64,000 bases of DNA from a virus. The position numbers and the translations under genes were made by a program. Location: the IMG/VR virus record IMGVR_UViG_3300030419_003599, positions 1 to 64,000 of that record; one strand, 5' to 3'. Positions 1 through 7,339 of the stretch are shown here, piece after piece. Each line of letters opens with the position of its first letter. The first letter of the stretch is position 1. Below the pieces are notes generated by a model that saw nothing but the letters and a program-made list of their open reading frames with translations, did no database searches and was not told where the DNA came from.

Positions 1-3000
1 GGGTTTAGTTCAGAGTTCCAAGACATCCACACAGGCGAACCTATGGACCTCGCTTGGCGATTGCTCAAAGCACCACTTGACTTTGAATCTGTCCGTGATG
101 TAGGGGTTGTTGAAGAAGGGGGCTTTCCTTATCGGAGGTTTGAGGCTGATTTCATAGACCCTGAAACACAAGAACGGCTACCCGCCTTCGCTCGTCTGTC
201 CGATGATGGAGTGGGTGTAGGCCGTATTCAAGACCCTGACCCCGAATCTCTTCTAAGAAATAGGGCGTTCCACATGATACATCCTTATGGTGATAAAGGG
301 ATTTATCCATATTCTATCGGCACAGATAAAAACTTTAGAGGCCGAGGCTATCAAGAAGCCCTTTTGAATTTGATAATGCGTTTAGCCGAAGCAGAGGGAA
401 AAACATTCTACGAGCCACCTCAATCCTCCAAAACGGGTGATGGTAATATGTTCGCCCAAAGAATGCGTGAAAAATATGGTGATAAAGATGTTGAGGTAAT
501 AACGGGCGAACCAATGGACCTCTCTATGCGGTTGCTCAAAGGTAAGTTTGATTTAATACCAATGGAGGCTGCTAATGAATTATTGATGTTTCATGATGAC
601 CCTACAATCATAAGATGGCATAATGATAAATATGGATTAGGTTTGAGTGAAGAAGGTTTGTCCCAAGATGAAACGGATGAATTACTTAGTCATATAATAG
701 ATAGCGATACTGCATTTGAGCCTTCGGTCCCGGGTGGGATAAGTCATGCAGAAAATGTTGAACAATATGAAAAAGAGACAAGAAAACCCGCAAGACCTAT
801 GGGACTGAATATGCAATTAGGAGATGTTCCTGTCATTGACCCTACTAAGCCCGAAACTTGGAAAGACGGTCCCGGCACCACTTGGGTTGGGGGAAAACCT
901 ACAGTATCTCCGCAGATAACCCAACAACCATTTCCTTACGACTTTGATTACATTCACCAAGGCGAACCAATGGACCTCGTTTTCCGGTTGCTTAAAGCAC
1001 AACAAACACTCTATGCTTATGACCCTTCATTTATTGAAGAAGGCTTTCAACCCAATATTCAAAATGTAATTATTGCATCAAAGCCCGGTGCTAGAGATAT
1101 TAGTAACGAAGAGCAAAGTAAATTGCATGATGAGATGTTGAGGGATATTTCTGAATTAGATGGCTCTCATCGTATTAAGATAATAAGCGCTCGTGGGCGT
1201 AGTAATGAATGGGGTGACGAACATTCGTTTATGCTTACAAATGTCCCTGATGATATGATGCCCCATATTTTTTCATTGGCTGATAAATATGGTCAAGATT
1301 CTATATTACACTCACCAAAAGGAACAGCAGGAACACAATTTGTAGATAGTAGTGGTGAAGTAACTGGTGGTTTAGAAGAAGGTGGGTTTACTATAAAAAA
1401 GCCTGAAAACTATACTGAGTTTCCAACAGGGCAAAAATACGCATATGGTGATTATGTTACGGCGAGCGAACCAATGGACCTCGCTATGCGGTTGTTGAAA
1501 CTTGAATTAGCACCACCTATGACTCAAGGTGTTGAAGAGCAAGTACCAATGCAAGAAGATATACCTATGGTTGAAACTATGGATGAAGATGACTGTTGTG
1601 AAAAAGTTCGCGCATTTATTATTCAACAAAACCCGAATGTGCATGAATCTATTATTGAAAGGATTCGGAATATGCCGTGTGAAGAACTTCAATCTAATTT
1701 GAATTACAATGCAGTAGCAAACTTGGTTGGTTGCGGTGGCTTTAGCGAAGCGGACCAAATGAAATACGCAGGCGAGCCGATGGACATCGCTATGCGGTTG
1801 CTCAAAGAGGCTCGCCCTCATGCTCTCATACCTAATTTTGATTTACGACACATGCTTAATCCTAAATCTGATATACAAGAGCAATTGATAAGGCAACATG
1901 TTCCTCATGCTCTTTCCAATGCTGAATCAGCAACAGAAGTTTACAATCAACTTTTAGAAGAAGCCAAAATAAGAGAAGAAGAAACCGATTACTTCCCTTT
2001 ACCTCAAACTCAAATTGAAGATTACGGAGAGCAACACCCGCCTATTTTTCGTTACAACGCTACAAATGCGGTAACATATAGACCCGACTTTCAAGATATT
2101 CACACAGGCGAACCAATGGAAATCGCTATGCGGCTGCTCAAAGAAGAGGTTGATGACGAGGCTTTCAAACGGTCTGCTTACGGTTTAATGGATGAGGGAT
2201 GGGCTGACCATTTACCCGAAGATTTTGACCATGAAGGTTTTGATGCAGAAAACTACAATGAAATTATTGATAGAGAATATCCCACGGGTCAAAGTGGATA
2301 TAGCCCCGGAATAAAAGAATTACGAAGGTCGCTATACAACCGTTATGAAAGCCCCGAAGAAAATGAAAAGCGTTTTCGTGACTTAATGGATAACCCTACT
2401 CGTGAACCTATACTTGTCGTTAGAGATAAGAATGGAGAAGAGCATATTATTGCCGGCCATCATAGAATGGCGGCGAACATTGAGTCCAACAGACCACATC
2501 TTCCCGCTTTGATATTGGATATGGACAAGGATATTCAAACAGGCGAACCAATGGACATCGCTATGCGCTTCCTTAAGGCCCCATTTTACGAATACAGTAT
2601 GCCGACTTCCCAAATCACAGAAAACATTGTGCCTTTCGCCGAAGCAATGAATGAAGGGGAGGAGGATTGGCAATATATCCAGCCTAGAGCCCCAGATGCC
2701 CGAGCCCGAGAGCATTTGGCAGAACAAATGAAAGAGAGGAATATTGCTCAAACATCCCCTGCCTTGGGTCAGCCCATAATCCCCGGTGATGAGGACACTT
2801 TACATATCGGAAATCTCATTGCTGAATTGATGATGCGAGAAAATCCTGAAATCTTAGACCAATTGCCTCCCGGTGCTCGGGCCTCAATGCATTGGGGCAA
2901 TTTCCCAAAACCGAATATCATTTATCCATCAGAGCATTCCAAACAGCGAGTCCCATACCCCATGAAAGACTTGCATAGCGTCTTTTATCAGATACCGGGC

Positions 3001-3618
3001 GGAAAAGTATCACCCATTACAATACAGCCCACTCCCCCTTTCAGAGTGACCGAGCCCACTCAATTCATTCCTGCTGGTTCATTAGCAGAATGGCAGAAGG
3101 AGATGTTTGATGCTAGAAATCTGGAGCACGGACTGGAAACTCCAGCCCTGAGAGATTTACACTATCAGAGGCCCGAATTGGTGGAGGTGGCTGCTGCTGC
3201 ACCTGCTGCTCCGGCGGGAGCACTAGTCGCAACGGGCACAAGAGTACCTCCCGGATTGGAACACTTATTCAAAATCCCGCAGCAGGGACGCAGGGCAGGG
3301 CGGATAGTTTTTGCTGGCCCTCAGAGAGCCAGAAAATGGGCCAGCCCAGAGACAGGTTTTCCACACCAACTAAAGACGGTGAGTGAGTCTATGGCGAATA
3401 TGCAGCCAGAGCAGGCCAAGGCGTTCTACAGTGCACTATTACAGGCATGGATGGACAAAGGTATCTCCTTGGACGATTTGACAGGATACACTGGGAGAGG
3501 AGGACGGGACATGTCGGGGGTATCAGGATGGGAGGACGCTATTGCTGGACTCAAGAAGAAGAGTGAACCTATAGATATCGCTATGCAATTACTCAAAGTT
3601 GAACTTATGCGCAAATAA
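1..3618 (+). CDS. Multi-module 'polyvalent-like' protein with eight EPM tags (5' end outside window)
   Basis: The reading frame is open from base 1, so the gene starts upstream; the ATG at 43 lies inside the first tag and is probably not the true start. Eight copies of a 12-residue tag (GEPMDLAMRLLK type) divide it into modules. The module at about 70-504 has a GNAT-like motif A (FRGRGYQEALL). The module at 997-1464 resembles DUF3293 (KPGAR...SNEEQ, then an E-x-S-F strand and a YGQ motif). The module at 2143-2541 has a ParB-like core (PILVVRD followed by AGHHRMAAN). The others are unrecognised; the last (2578-3561) has an Ala/Pro-rich linker. The final tag sits at the extreme C-terminus. The architecture resembles phage polyvalent proteins, which combine several effector domains in one chain and are thought to enter the host with DNA. 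Domain calls are from motifs by eye; the function of the whole is inference. Confidence 0.75.
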   Translation, partial: GFSSEFQDIHTGEPMDLAWRLLKAPLDFESVRDVGVVEEGGFPYRRFEADFIDPETQERLPAFARLSDDGVGVGRIQDPDPESLLRNRAFHMIHPYGDKGIYPYSIGTDKNFRGRGYQEALLNLIMRLAEAEGKTFYEPPQSSKTGDGNMFAQRMREKYGDKDVEVITGEPMDLSMRLLKGKFDLIPMEAANELLMFHDDPTIIRWHNDKYGLGLSEEGLSQDETDELLSHIIDSDTAFEPSVPGGISHAENVEQYEKETRKPARPMGLNMQLGDVPVIDPTKPETWKDGPGTTWVGGKPTVSPQITQQPFPYDFDYIHQGEPMDLVFRLLKAQQTLYAYDPSFIEEGFQPNIQNVIIASKPGARDISNEEQSKLHDEMLRDISELDGSHRIKIISARGRSNEWGDEHSFMLTNVPDDMMPHIFSLADKYGQDSILHSPKGTAGTQFVDSSGEVTGGLEEGGFTIKKPENYTEFPTGQKYAYGDYVTASEPMDLAMRLLKLELAPPMTQGVEEQVPMQEDIPMVETMDEDDCCEKVRAFIIQQNPNVHESIIERIRNMPCEELQSNLNYNAVANLVGCGGFSEADQMKYAGEPMDIAMRLLKEARPHALIPNFDLRHMLNPKSDIQEQLIRQHVPHALSNAESATEVYNQLLEEAKIREEETDYFPLPQTQIEDYGEQHPPIFRYNATNAVTYRPDFQDIHTGEPMEIAMRLLKEEVDDEAFKRSAYGLMDEGWADHLPEDFDHEGFDAENYNEIIDREYPTGQSGYSPGIKELRRSLYNRYESPEENEKRFRDLMDNPTREPILVVRDKNGEEHIIAGHHRMAANIESNRPHLPALILDMDKDIQTGEPMDIAMRFLKAPFYEYSMPTSQITENIVPFAEAMNEGEEDWQYIQPRAPDARAREHLAEQMKERNIAQTSPALGQPIIPGDEDTLHIGNLIAELMMRENPEILDQLPPGARASMHWGNFPKPNIIYPSEHSKQRVPYPMKDLHSVFYQIPGGKVSPITIQPTPPFRVTEPTQFIPAGSLAEWQKEMFDARNLEHGLETPALRDLHYQRPELVEVAAAAPAAPAGALVATGTRVPPGLEHLFKIPQQGRRAGRIVFAGPQRARKWASPETGFPHQLKTVSESMANMQPEQAKAFYSALLQAWMDKGISLDDLTGYTGRGGRDMSGVSGWEDAIAGLKKKSEPIDIAMQLLKVELMRK
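34..3597 (+). repeat. Eight interspersed copies of the EPM peptide tag
   Basis: Tag copies lie at 34-69, 505-540, 961-996, 1465-1500, 1771-1806, 2107-2142, 2542-2577 and 3562-3597. Peptides are GEPMDLAWRLLK, GEPMDLSMRLLK, GEPMDLVFRLLK, SEPMDLAMRLLK, GEPMDIAMRLLK, GEPMEIAMRLLK, GEPMDIAMRFLK and SEPIDIAMQLLK. Spacing is irregular (102 to 340 residues), so this is not a tandem repeat but a delimiter between unrelated modules. Conserved hydrophobic positions (M, L/I, A, M/W/F, L, L) with D and R/K between them suggest an amphipathic helix. Confidence 0.9.
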
Positions 3619-3703
3619 TAGCCGTTTGGTCGCAATCATGCTTAGGAAGCATGAAAACGCTATGATATTGGCCGCATTTTGAGCAAAGTACCTTTACATC
3701 CAT
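3605..3703 (-). CDS. Possible 32-residue Cys/His micro-protein
   Basis: A short minus-strand frame reads MDVKVLCSKCGQYHSVFM, then LPKHDC and a short tail. The C-x2-C-G-x2-H ... H-x-C spacing resembles a small zinc-binding knuckle. It would overlap the last codons of the upstream plus-strand gene. Against it: no ribosome-binding site precedes the ATG, and part of the coding stretch is the palindrome at 3636-3654. It may be chance. Confidence 0.2.
   Translation of the reverse strand: MDVKVLCSKCGQYHSVFMLPKHDCDQTAIICA
3636..3654. terminator. Perfect 8-bp palindrome after the multi-module gene
   Basis: TCATGCTT, then AGG, then AAGCATGA forms an 8-bp stem with a 3-base loop 17 bases after the stop codon at 3616-3618. 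No T-run follows, so this is either a terminator-like or RNA-processing hairpin, or an operator. The gap 3619-3735 otherwise holds no clear TATA box. Confidence 0.4.
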
Positions 3704-3735
3704 GGTCAAGGGGAAGCATTGCCCTCTTATGAGGC

Positions 3736-4707
3736 TTGTCAGTAAATGCTTACTTAGAAAATGGTGTATTTTGCTGCACTTACTGCATCGGGTGTAACTT
3801 CTACACTTATGTTAAGAACCCTATTCGCACTATCGTGCCTCCGAGCCTGCGAATCTATGAAGTAGGGCCTAGAGATGGGCTACAGAACTCAAAAGTGCGA
3901 TTTTCAACATCTGAAAAGGTTGAACTTATTAAAATGCTAGAAAATGCCGGTATTTCTCATATTGAAATGGGTTCATTCGTAAATCCGGCTTTAGTCCCGG
4001 CCATGTCGGATACTGCGGCTGTATTTAGAGAAGTAATAGGCCAAATAGATGCTAAAACTGAGTTAGGCGCTCTTATTCCTAATGAAAAGGGCTTCAAAAC
4101 CGCAATTATGACTGGTTTAACCCATTTTAACATCTTTTTTTCTCCATCGGAGGCTTTTAACGCCCGAAATCTCGGAAAAACACGAAATGAGGCGTTTTTG
4201 CACTTCAAAAATGTATTGAAAGATATCCCTAAAGAAAATATCCGAGTTTATGTGTCATGTGCGTTTGGTTGCCCATTTGAAGGTGAAATTGACTCAAATC
4301 TACTGAAAAAAGCGATTCAAGACGCAAATGAACTAGGTTCAACTGTTGTTCTTTGTGATACAGTCGGAAAAGCGAACCCAAAAGCAGTAGAACGGGTTTT
4401 ACATCTAGTTGATTCAGGCATTAAAGCCGAAATTGCTTTACATTTACATGAAGGGGTTAGAGGACGCTCCGGTTTATTTGAAAATATAGAGACAGCGGTA
4501 GGACTTGGGGTGCATCAATTTGATACTAGTATTGGCGGTTTAGGTGGTTGCCCATTTATGCCGGGTTCTGGAGTGAATGTGGCTACCGAAGACCTTGTTG
4601 AATGGGCAAATGAGCGTGGGTTAGACACAGGAGTTTGCGAAAATGCTCTAGCGGAGGTCGCAGCATTTGTGGCAAGCCGCATTAGTCCTATGGAGGTGGC
4701 GCAATGA
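3736..4707 (+). CDS. mvaB: Hydroxymethylglutaryl-CoA lyase (HMG-CoA lyase)
   Basis: A DRE-TIM-type aldolase that splits HMG-CoA into acetoacetate and acetyl-CoA. The sequence shows the N-terminal active-site motif EVGPRDGLQN (about residues 42-51), the H-x-H metal ligands (ALHLHEG), and the family signature GGLGGCPFMPGSGVNVATED with the catalytic-loop cysteine. Length from GTG 3835 is 290 residues, close to the usual 300. The longest frame begins at TTG 3736 and adds 33 Cys-rich residues unlike the family N-terminus. GAGG lies only one base before this TTG, and the GTG has no ribosome-binding site, so the start is unsettled. The gene sits between tag-protein genes and its stop overlaps the next ATG. 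It looks complete and active; as a viral gene it would be auxiliary metabolism. In archaea HMG-CoA feeds isoprenoid lipid synthesis; in many bacteria the enzyme degrades leucine. Confidence 0.9.
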   Translation: MSVNAYLENGVFCCTYCIGCNFYTYVKNPIRTIVPPSLRIYEVGPRDGLQNSKVRFSTSEKVELIKMLENAGISHIEMGSFVNPALVPAMSDTAAVFREVIGQIDAKTELGALIPNEKGFKTAIMTGLTHFNIFFSPSEAFNARNLGKTRNEAFLHFKNVLKDIPKENIRVYVSCAFGCPFEGEIDSNLLKKAIQDANELGSTVVLCDTVGKANPKAVERVLHLVDSGIKAEIALHLHEGVRGRSGLFENIETAVGLGVHQFDTSIGGLGGCPFMPGSGVNVATEDLVEWANERGLDTGVCENALAEVAAFVASRISPMEVAQ

Positions 4708-4874
4708 TTGTAGATTTGATAATCGGACTATCTGTTGTTATGCTTGTTCTAGTGGTCTGGGTTACTTGGGAAATCTCTCAGTGGGAGACAGAAGTGAACC
4801 TAACAATGGAAGAAATAGAAGCAGTACATAATGACATGTGGCAAGGTTTGCACTTAAGCGGAAGAGATGATTGA
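4704..4874 (+). CDS. Small single-pass membrane protein (56 aa)
   Basis: ATG overlaps the lyase stop (ATGA) and is preceded by GGAGGTG, so translation is probably coupled to the lyase gene. Residues 2-22 (IVDLIIGLSVVMLVLVVWVTW in outline) form one strong transmembrane helix, followed by an acidic, Glu-rich tail of about 33 residues. No family is recognised. Tight coupling to the lyase could mean a shared role, but nothing in the sequence proves it. Confidence 0.75.
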   Translation: MIVDLIIGLSVVMLVLVVWVTWEISQWETEVNLTMEEIEAVHNDMWQGLHLSGRDD

Positions 4875-5133
4875 TATGGCTCAAGGATTTTGGTTATTTC
4901 GTATTACCATGAAACTTTTGGAAAAACTCTACATTTGGGTAGAATCTAAAATGAAGTATCCAAATGACCATACTATCCTAGGGATTTCTATTGACGAAGA
5001 CCTCCAAAAAATGAGCCGTAGAGAATTGTGTGCTTATATTGAAGAGAACACACCCGGAGAAGGCTCATTTTGGAGATTAGATAGCACCACTAAGATTCGT
5101 TTTGGGTGTCAAATGATGCGAAAGTTTGATTGA
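4867..5133 (+). CDS. Hypothetical protein (88 aa)
   Basis: Overlaps the preceding small membrane-protein gene by 8 bases and has GGAAGAG just upstream of ATG 4867; ATG 4876 is an alternative start. The N-terminal third is rich in aromatic and Leu residues (FWLFRITMKLLEKLYIW), possibly amphipathic. The remainder is a mixed, charged sequence with a single Cys pair too far apart for a zinc knuckle. It is last in the short lyase operon. No function is recognised. Confidence 0.6.
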   Translation: MIDMAQGFWLFRITMKLLEKLYIWVESKMKYPNDHTILGISIDEDLQKMSRRELCAYIEENTPGEGSFWRLDSTTKIRFGCQMMRKFD

Positions 5134-5259
5134 CCTTGCGCATTCCGCAAGTAATGGCCCCTCACGACCTCCCGACAGTGTTTCTTTCTGTTTTCTCTCT
5201 ATCACCGATTTAGTGAGGGTGCCACTAACTTTTAGAACTGAGTCTCTTTACGAGGTGTC
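5134..5259 (+). promoter_or_regulatory. Non-coding gap with two inverted repeats upstream of a tag-like gene
   Basis: CTTGCG / CGCAAG (5135-5140 and 5146-5151, 5-base loop) begins right after the preceding stop, a 3' hairpin without a T-run. CCCTCAC (5159-5165) is matched by GTGAGGG (5213-5219) across 47 bases. The gap ends with a strong ribosome-binding site, GAGGTG, two bases before ATG 5260. A promoter for the next gene is likely but no confident TATA box is visible. Confidence 0.4.
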
Positions 5260-5667
5260 ATGCCTGTAAGCGTGATGGCCATGGAAGAAGCATGGAATGC
5301 GCTAGTCATTCGTAAAGCCATTCGCAAGCAACATGAAGACGAAGACGAAATTGACCCTGTAGAATTGGGCGATTATGGTCTTTATGATACAGAAGCCGAG
5401 CAACCTGAAGATGAAGACGAGCGTGAGACCCCTTGGTTAGAGGAAGAACCTATCCATGATTTGCATCACGCCCCACCTTGGATAGGTAGAGATACTTATG
5501 TCCCATTAGAGAATCTTGAAGAGTCCGCCCCACATCAATTACCTAGCGGTGCCGGTGCTACTACACCTGCTGGCGGCAAAGTCGCAGTTGAGCCTAGACG
5601 CCAAGAAAAGGCTGGGGATGAAGACGATGAAGATGCAGGTGCCCCAGCATCTCTCCCTAAGCCTTGA
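5260..5667 (+). CDS. Acidic protein with N-terminal tag-like helix (135 aa)
   Basis: Starts at ATG 5260 behind GAGGTG. The first residues, MPVSVMAMEEAWNALV, resemble the N-terminal form of the EPM tag seen in the genes at 10069 (MSPLDAAWTILK) and 17928 (MKPIDSAWAILK). The rest is strongly acidic and Pro-rich with EDED and DEDDEDAG runs, so probably disordered. No catalytic motif is seen. The tag-like start suggests it is one of the virus-specific tagged proteins, perhaps virion-associated; this is inference. The 3' end overlaps a minus-strand membrane-protein gene by 11 bases. Confidence 0.65.
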   Translation: MPVSVMAMEEAWNALVIRKAIRKQHEDEDEIDPVELGDYGLYDTEAEQPEDEDERETPWLEEEPIHDLHHAPPWIGRDTYVPLENLEESAPHQLPSGAGATTPAGGKVAVEPRRQEKAGDEDDEDAGAPASLPKP

Positions 5668-5806
5668 ACTTATCATCTGAAGGCCGCTCTTTGGGCTTTT
5701 GTCTAATTATTAGTTCATCTTCTATAGGATAGAGCATGCCAAATAAAGCCCCGAATAGAAATGCCCCTACCCAAAGTGCAGCATGGATGACGAGAGAGTA
5801 GTCCAT
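5657..5806 (-). CDS. Small membrane protein coupled to the GNAT gene (49 aa)
   Basis: Minus-strand frame starting at ATG 5806-5804, overlapping the stop of the upstream GNAT-tag gene as TAATG. It encodes MDYSLVIHAALWVGAFLFGA and continues through one transmembrane helix (about residues 5-25), then a charged tail rich in Lys, Glu and Asp. The exact stop-start overlap argues for a real, translationally coupled gene. Function unknown. Confidence 0.65.
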   Translation of the reverse strand: MDYSLVIHAALWVGAFLFGALFGMLYPIEDELIIRQKPKERPSDDKFKA

Positions 5807-7251
5807 TAACGGACCCCTACTGATTTTAGGGTCCCTCTCTCTTTGAAATGTCTTGCTCGGTTGGCATGAGGGTCTTCTTCAACAAGTGTATGCTGACGAG
5901 TATGAGAAATATCAGGGCCGCCTCGTCCATATATACCGCGTTTGCGCCTCTCCCGATTGAGGTCTTCTCGGTATTTGACCCTTTTAGGATTTGATTCATA
6001 CTCAGTATCGTATTCTACTTTATGTCGTAAAGCCTCTGGACTTGTGGCGTGTTTGAGAAGCCTAAAAGCAAGGTCCATTGGTTCGCTAGCCAAATGGTAA
6101 TCTGGGTCATAGTCCCAATCAGTAGGTTCATTGATTTGCTCTGTCGGCTTTTCTGGTTTTGGTCGTACATCTTCCCAGTAAGGGAGGCTTGCCGAAGGGA
6201 CCGGCCTGTTGGGATTCGGATACGGGTTTGGCGTCAATCTGGTTTGTCCTCGTGCGTGCTTCCACGGTTCTTTCCCAAGTTGGGGGGGAGTTAATGGGGG
6301 TTGTTTTAATTCCTCAGATATATGTTCGCTCCATGGTACAGTAGTAATATCAGGGCGTAATGAGCCCCATTTTTCAGGGAGATGGAAATGACTTATTGTA
6401 TCAAATAATGTGTCACCCTCTTCCTCACCTAATTCCATATTATGTAAAGGGCCGAGTTCTGCAAAATGAGGGATTTTACCTAATTTACGGCCCGCTGCAC
6501 TACGCAGCCCTTTCGGTATTAACTTCATGGCTCTTGCTGCTAACCCCTGACCTTTGTCTGTGCGCGCTGAACTCATAAGTGCCCCTTCTCTACCAAGTAT
6601 TTGTTGTCCTAATAATGTCCCTAACCCTTGGCCTTCATAGCGAGGGTCAATTTGAATATAACTGACATGGGGACCCGCCATACTAGCGCGACCTATTGGT
6701 ATCATGCCTTTAGGGGCGTATGCTTCTTCATGAGGCAACAAACCTGTGTCTGGGTCGTAGAATCTTCCAGATGCATTTAGACTAGAAGGCGTATAATCCC
6801 CGCGATAAAAAGAGCCCCCCCATGATTCGCTTGGGCTTACTGCTCCTTTTGGAGCCCAAAGGGCATATTGTTTCTCCCCAAATAAATCGGACAATATACC
6901 CTTCATGTATTCATCTCTCACATCAACATCATCATCATCTTCCAATTCATCCCAATTATCGTGATACCAATCATATATTCGTTTTAATTTTGATGTAGAA
7001 GGGTCTCTTGTCGTCAAATCATTAGAGAGGTTGTAGTAATCGGCGAGGGCATTCCATTGGGGTCGCTGTGTAATTAAAGATGTAAGATGGAAATCGCTCG
7101 GTTTTAAGCCTAAGAGGCGCTTTTTATTATCTTGCGGAGAGCCAGTATCTGGTTTTTCTACTGCATCGCCTAGCGGTTTGGGCATGGCTCCCCAATCACT
7201 AAGAGTGGTCTGCCGTGCCTTCAAAAAAGACCACGATTTATCTATGCCCAT
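5806..7251 (-). CDS. GNAT-domain protein carrying an EPM tag (481 aa)
   Basis: The central region (about residues 185-265) reads as a GNAT acetyltransferase: a strand VSYIQID followed by the acetyl-CoA loop RYEGQGLGTLLG (about 204-215) and a helix ending in LAARAMKL. The N-terminus, MGIDKSWSFLK, resembles the N-terminal tag form. A full tag, SEPMDLAFRLLK, lies at residues 389-400 (bases 6087-6052), followed by a basic tail of about 80 residues. Residues 100-110 are acidic (DELEDDDDVDV). The start is supported by GGTGAGG seven bases upstream, buried in a hairpin (7259-7278). It is the only large minus-strand gene here, and the acetyl acceptor is unknown. GNAT call fairly sure; role inferred. 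Confidence 0.75.
   Translation of the reverse strand: MGIDKSWSFLKARQTTLSDWGAMPKPLGDAVEKPDTGSPQDNKKRLLGLKPSDFHLTSLITQRPQWNALADYYNLSNDLTTRDPSTSKLKRIYDWYHDNWDELEDDDDVDVRDEYMKGILSDLFGEKQYALWAPKGAVSPSESWGGSFYRGDYTPSSLNASGRFYDPDTGLLPHEEAYAPKGMIPIGRASMAGPHVSYIQIDPRYEGQGLGTLLGQQILGREGALMSSARTDKGQGLAARAMKLIPKGLRSAAGRKLGKIPHFAELGPLHNMELGEEEGDTLFDTISHFHLPEKWGSLRPDITTVPWSEHISEELKQPPLTPPQLGKEPWKHARGQTRLTPNPYPNPNRPVPSASLPYWEDVRPKPEKPTEQINEPTDWDYDPDYHLASEPMDLAFRLLKHATSPEALRHKVEYDTEYESNPKRVKYREDLNRERRKRGIYGRGGPDISHTRQHTLVEEDPHANRARHFKERGTLKSVGVR
6052..6087 (-). repeat. EPM tag in the GNAT protein (SEPMDLAFRLLK)
   Basis: Exact tag peptide between the GNAT region and a basic C-terminal tail, on the opposite strand to the other copies. 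This shows the tag is selected at the protein level and is not a strand-specific DNA element. Confidence 0.9.
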
Positions 7252-7258
7252 GGCCCTG

Positions 7259-7278
7259 CCTCACCCCTACGGGTGAGG
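7259..7278 (-). promoter_or_regulatory. Hairpin enclosing the ribosome-binding site of the GNAT-tag gene
   Basis: In the minus-strand transcript CCTCACCC and GGGTGAGG pair perfectly (8 bp, loop GTAG). The 3' arm contains the GGTGAGG ribosome-binding site, seven bases before ATG 7251. The stem would hide the site. As DNA it is also a palindrome in the divergent gap 7252-7339 and could be an operator. Confidence 0.55.
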
Positions 7279-7339
7279 TACTAAGGAAATTAGGCTTTGG
7301 GCGTAACAATCAATATCTCCTTCCCTCTCGCAGGCGTTG

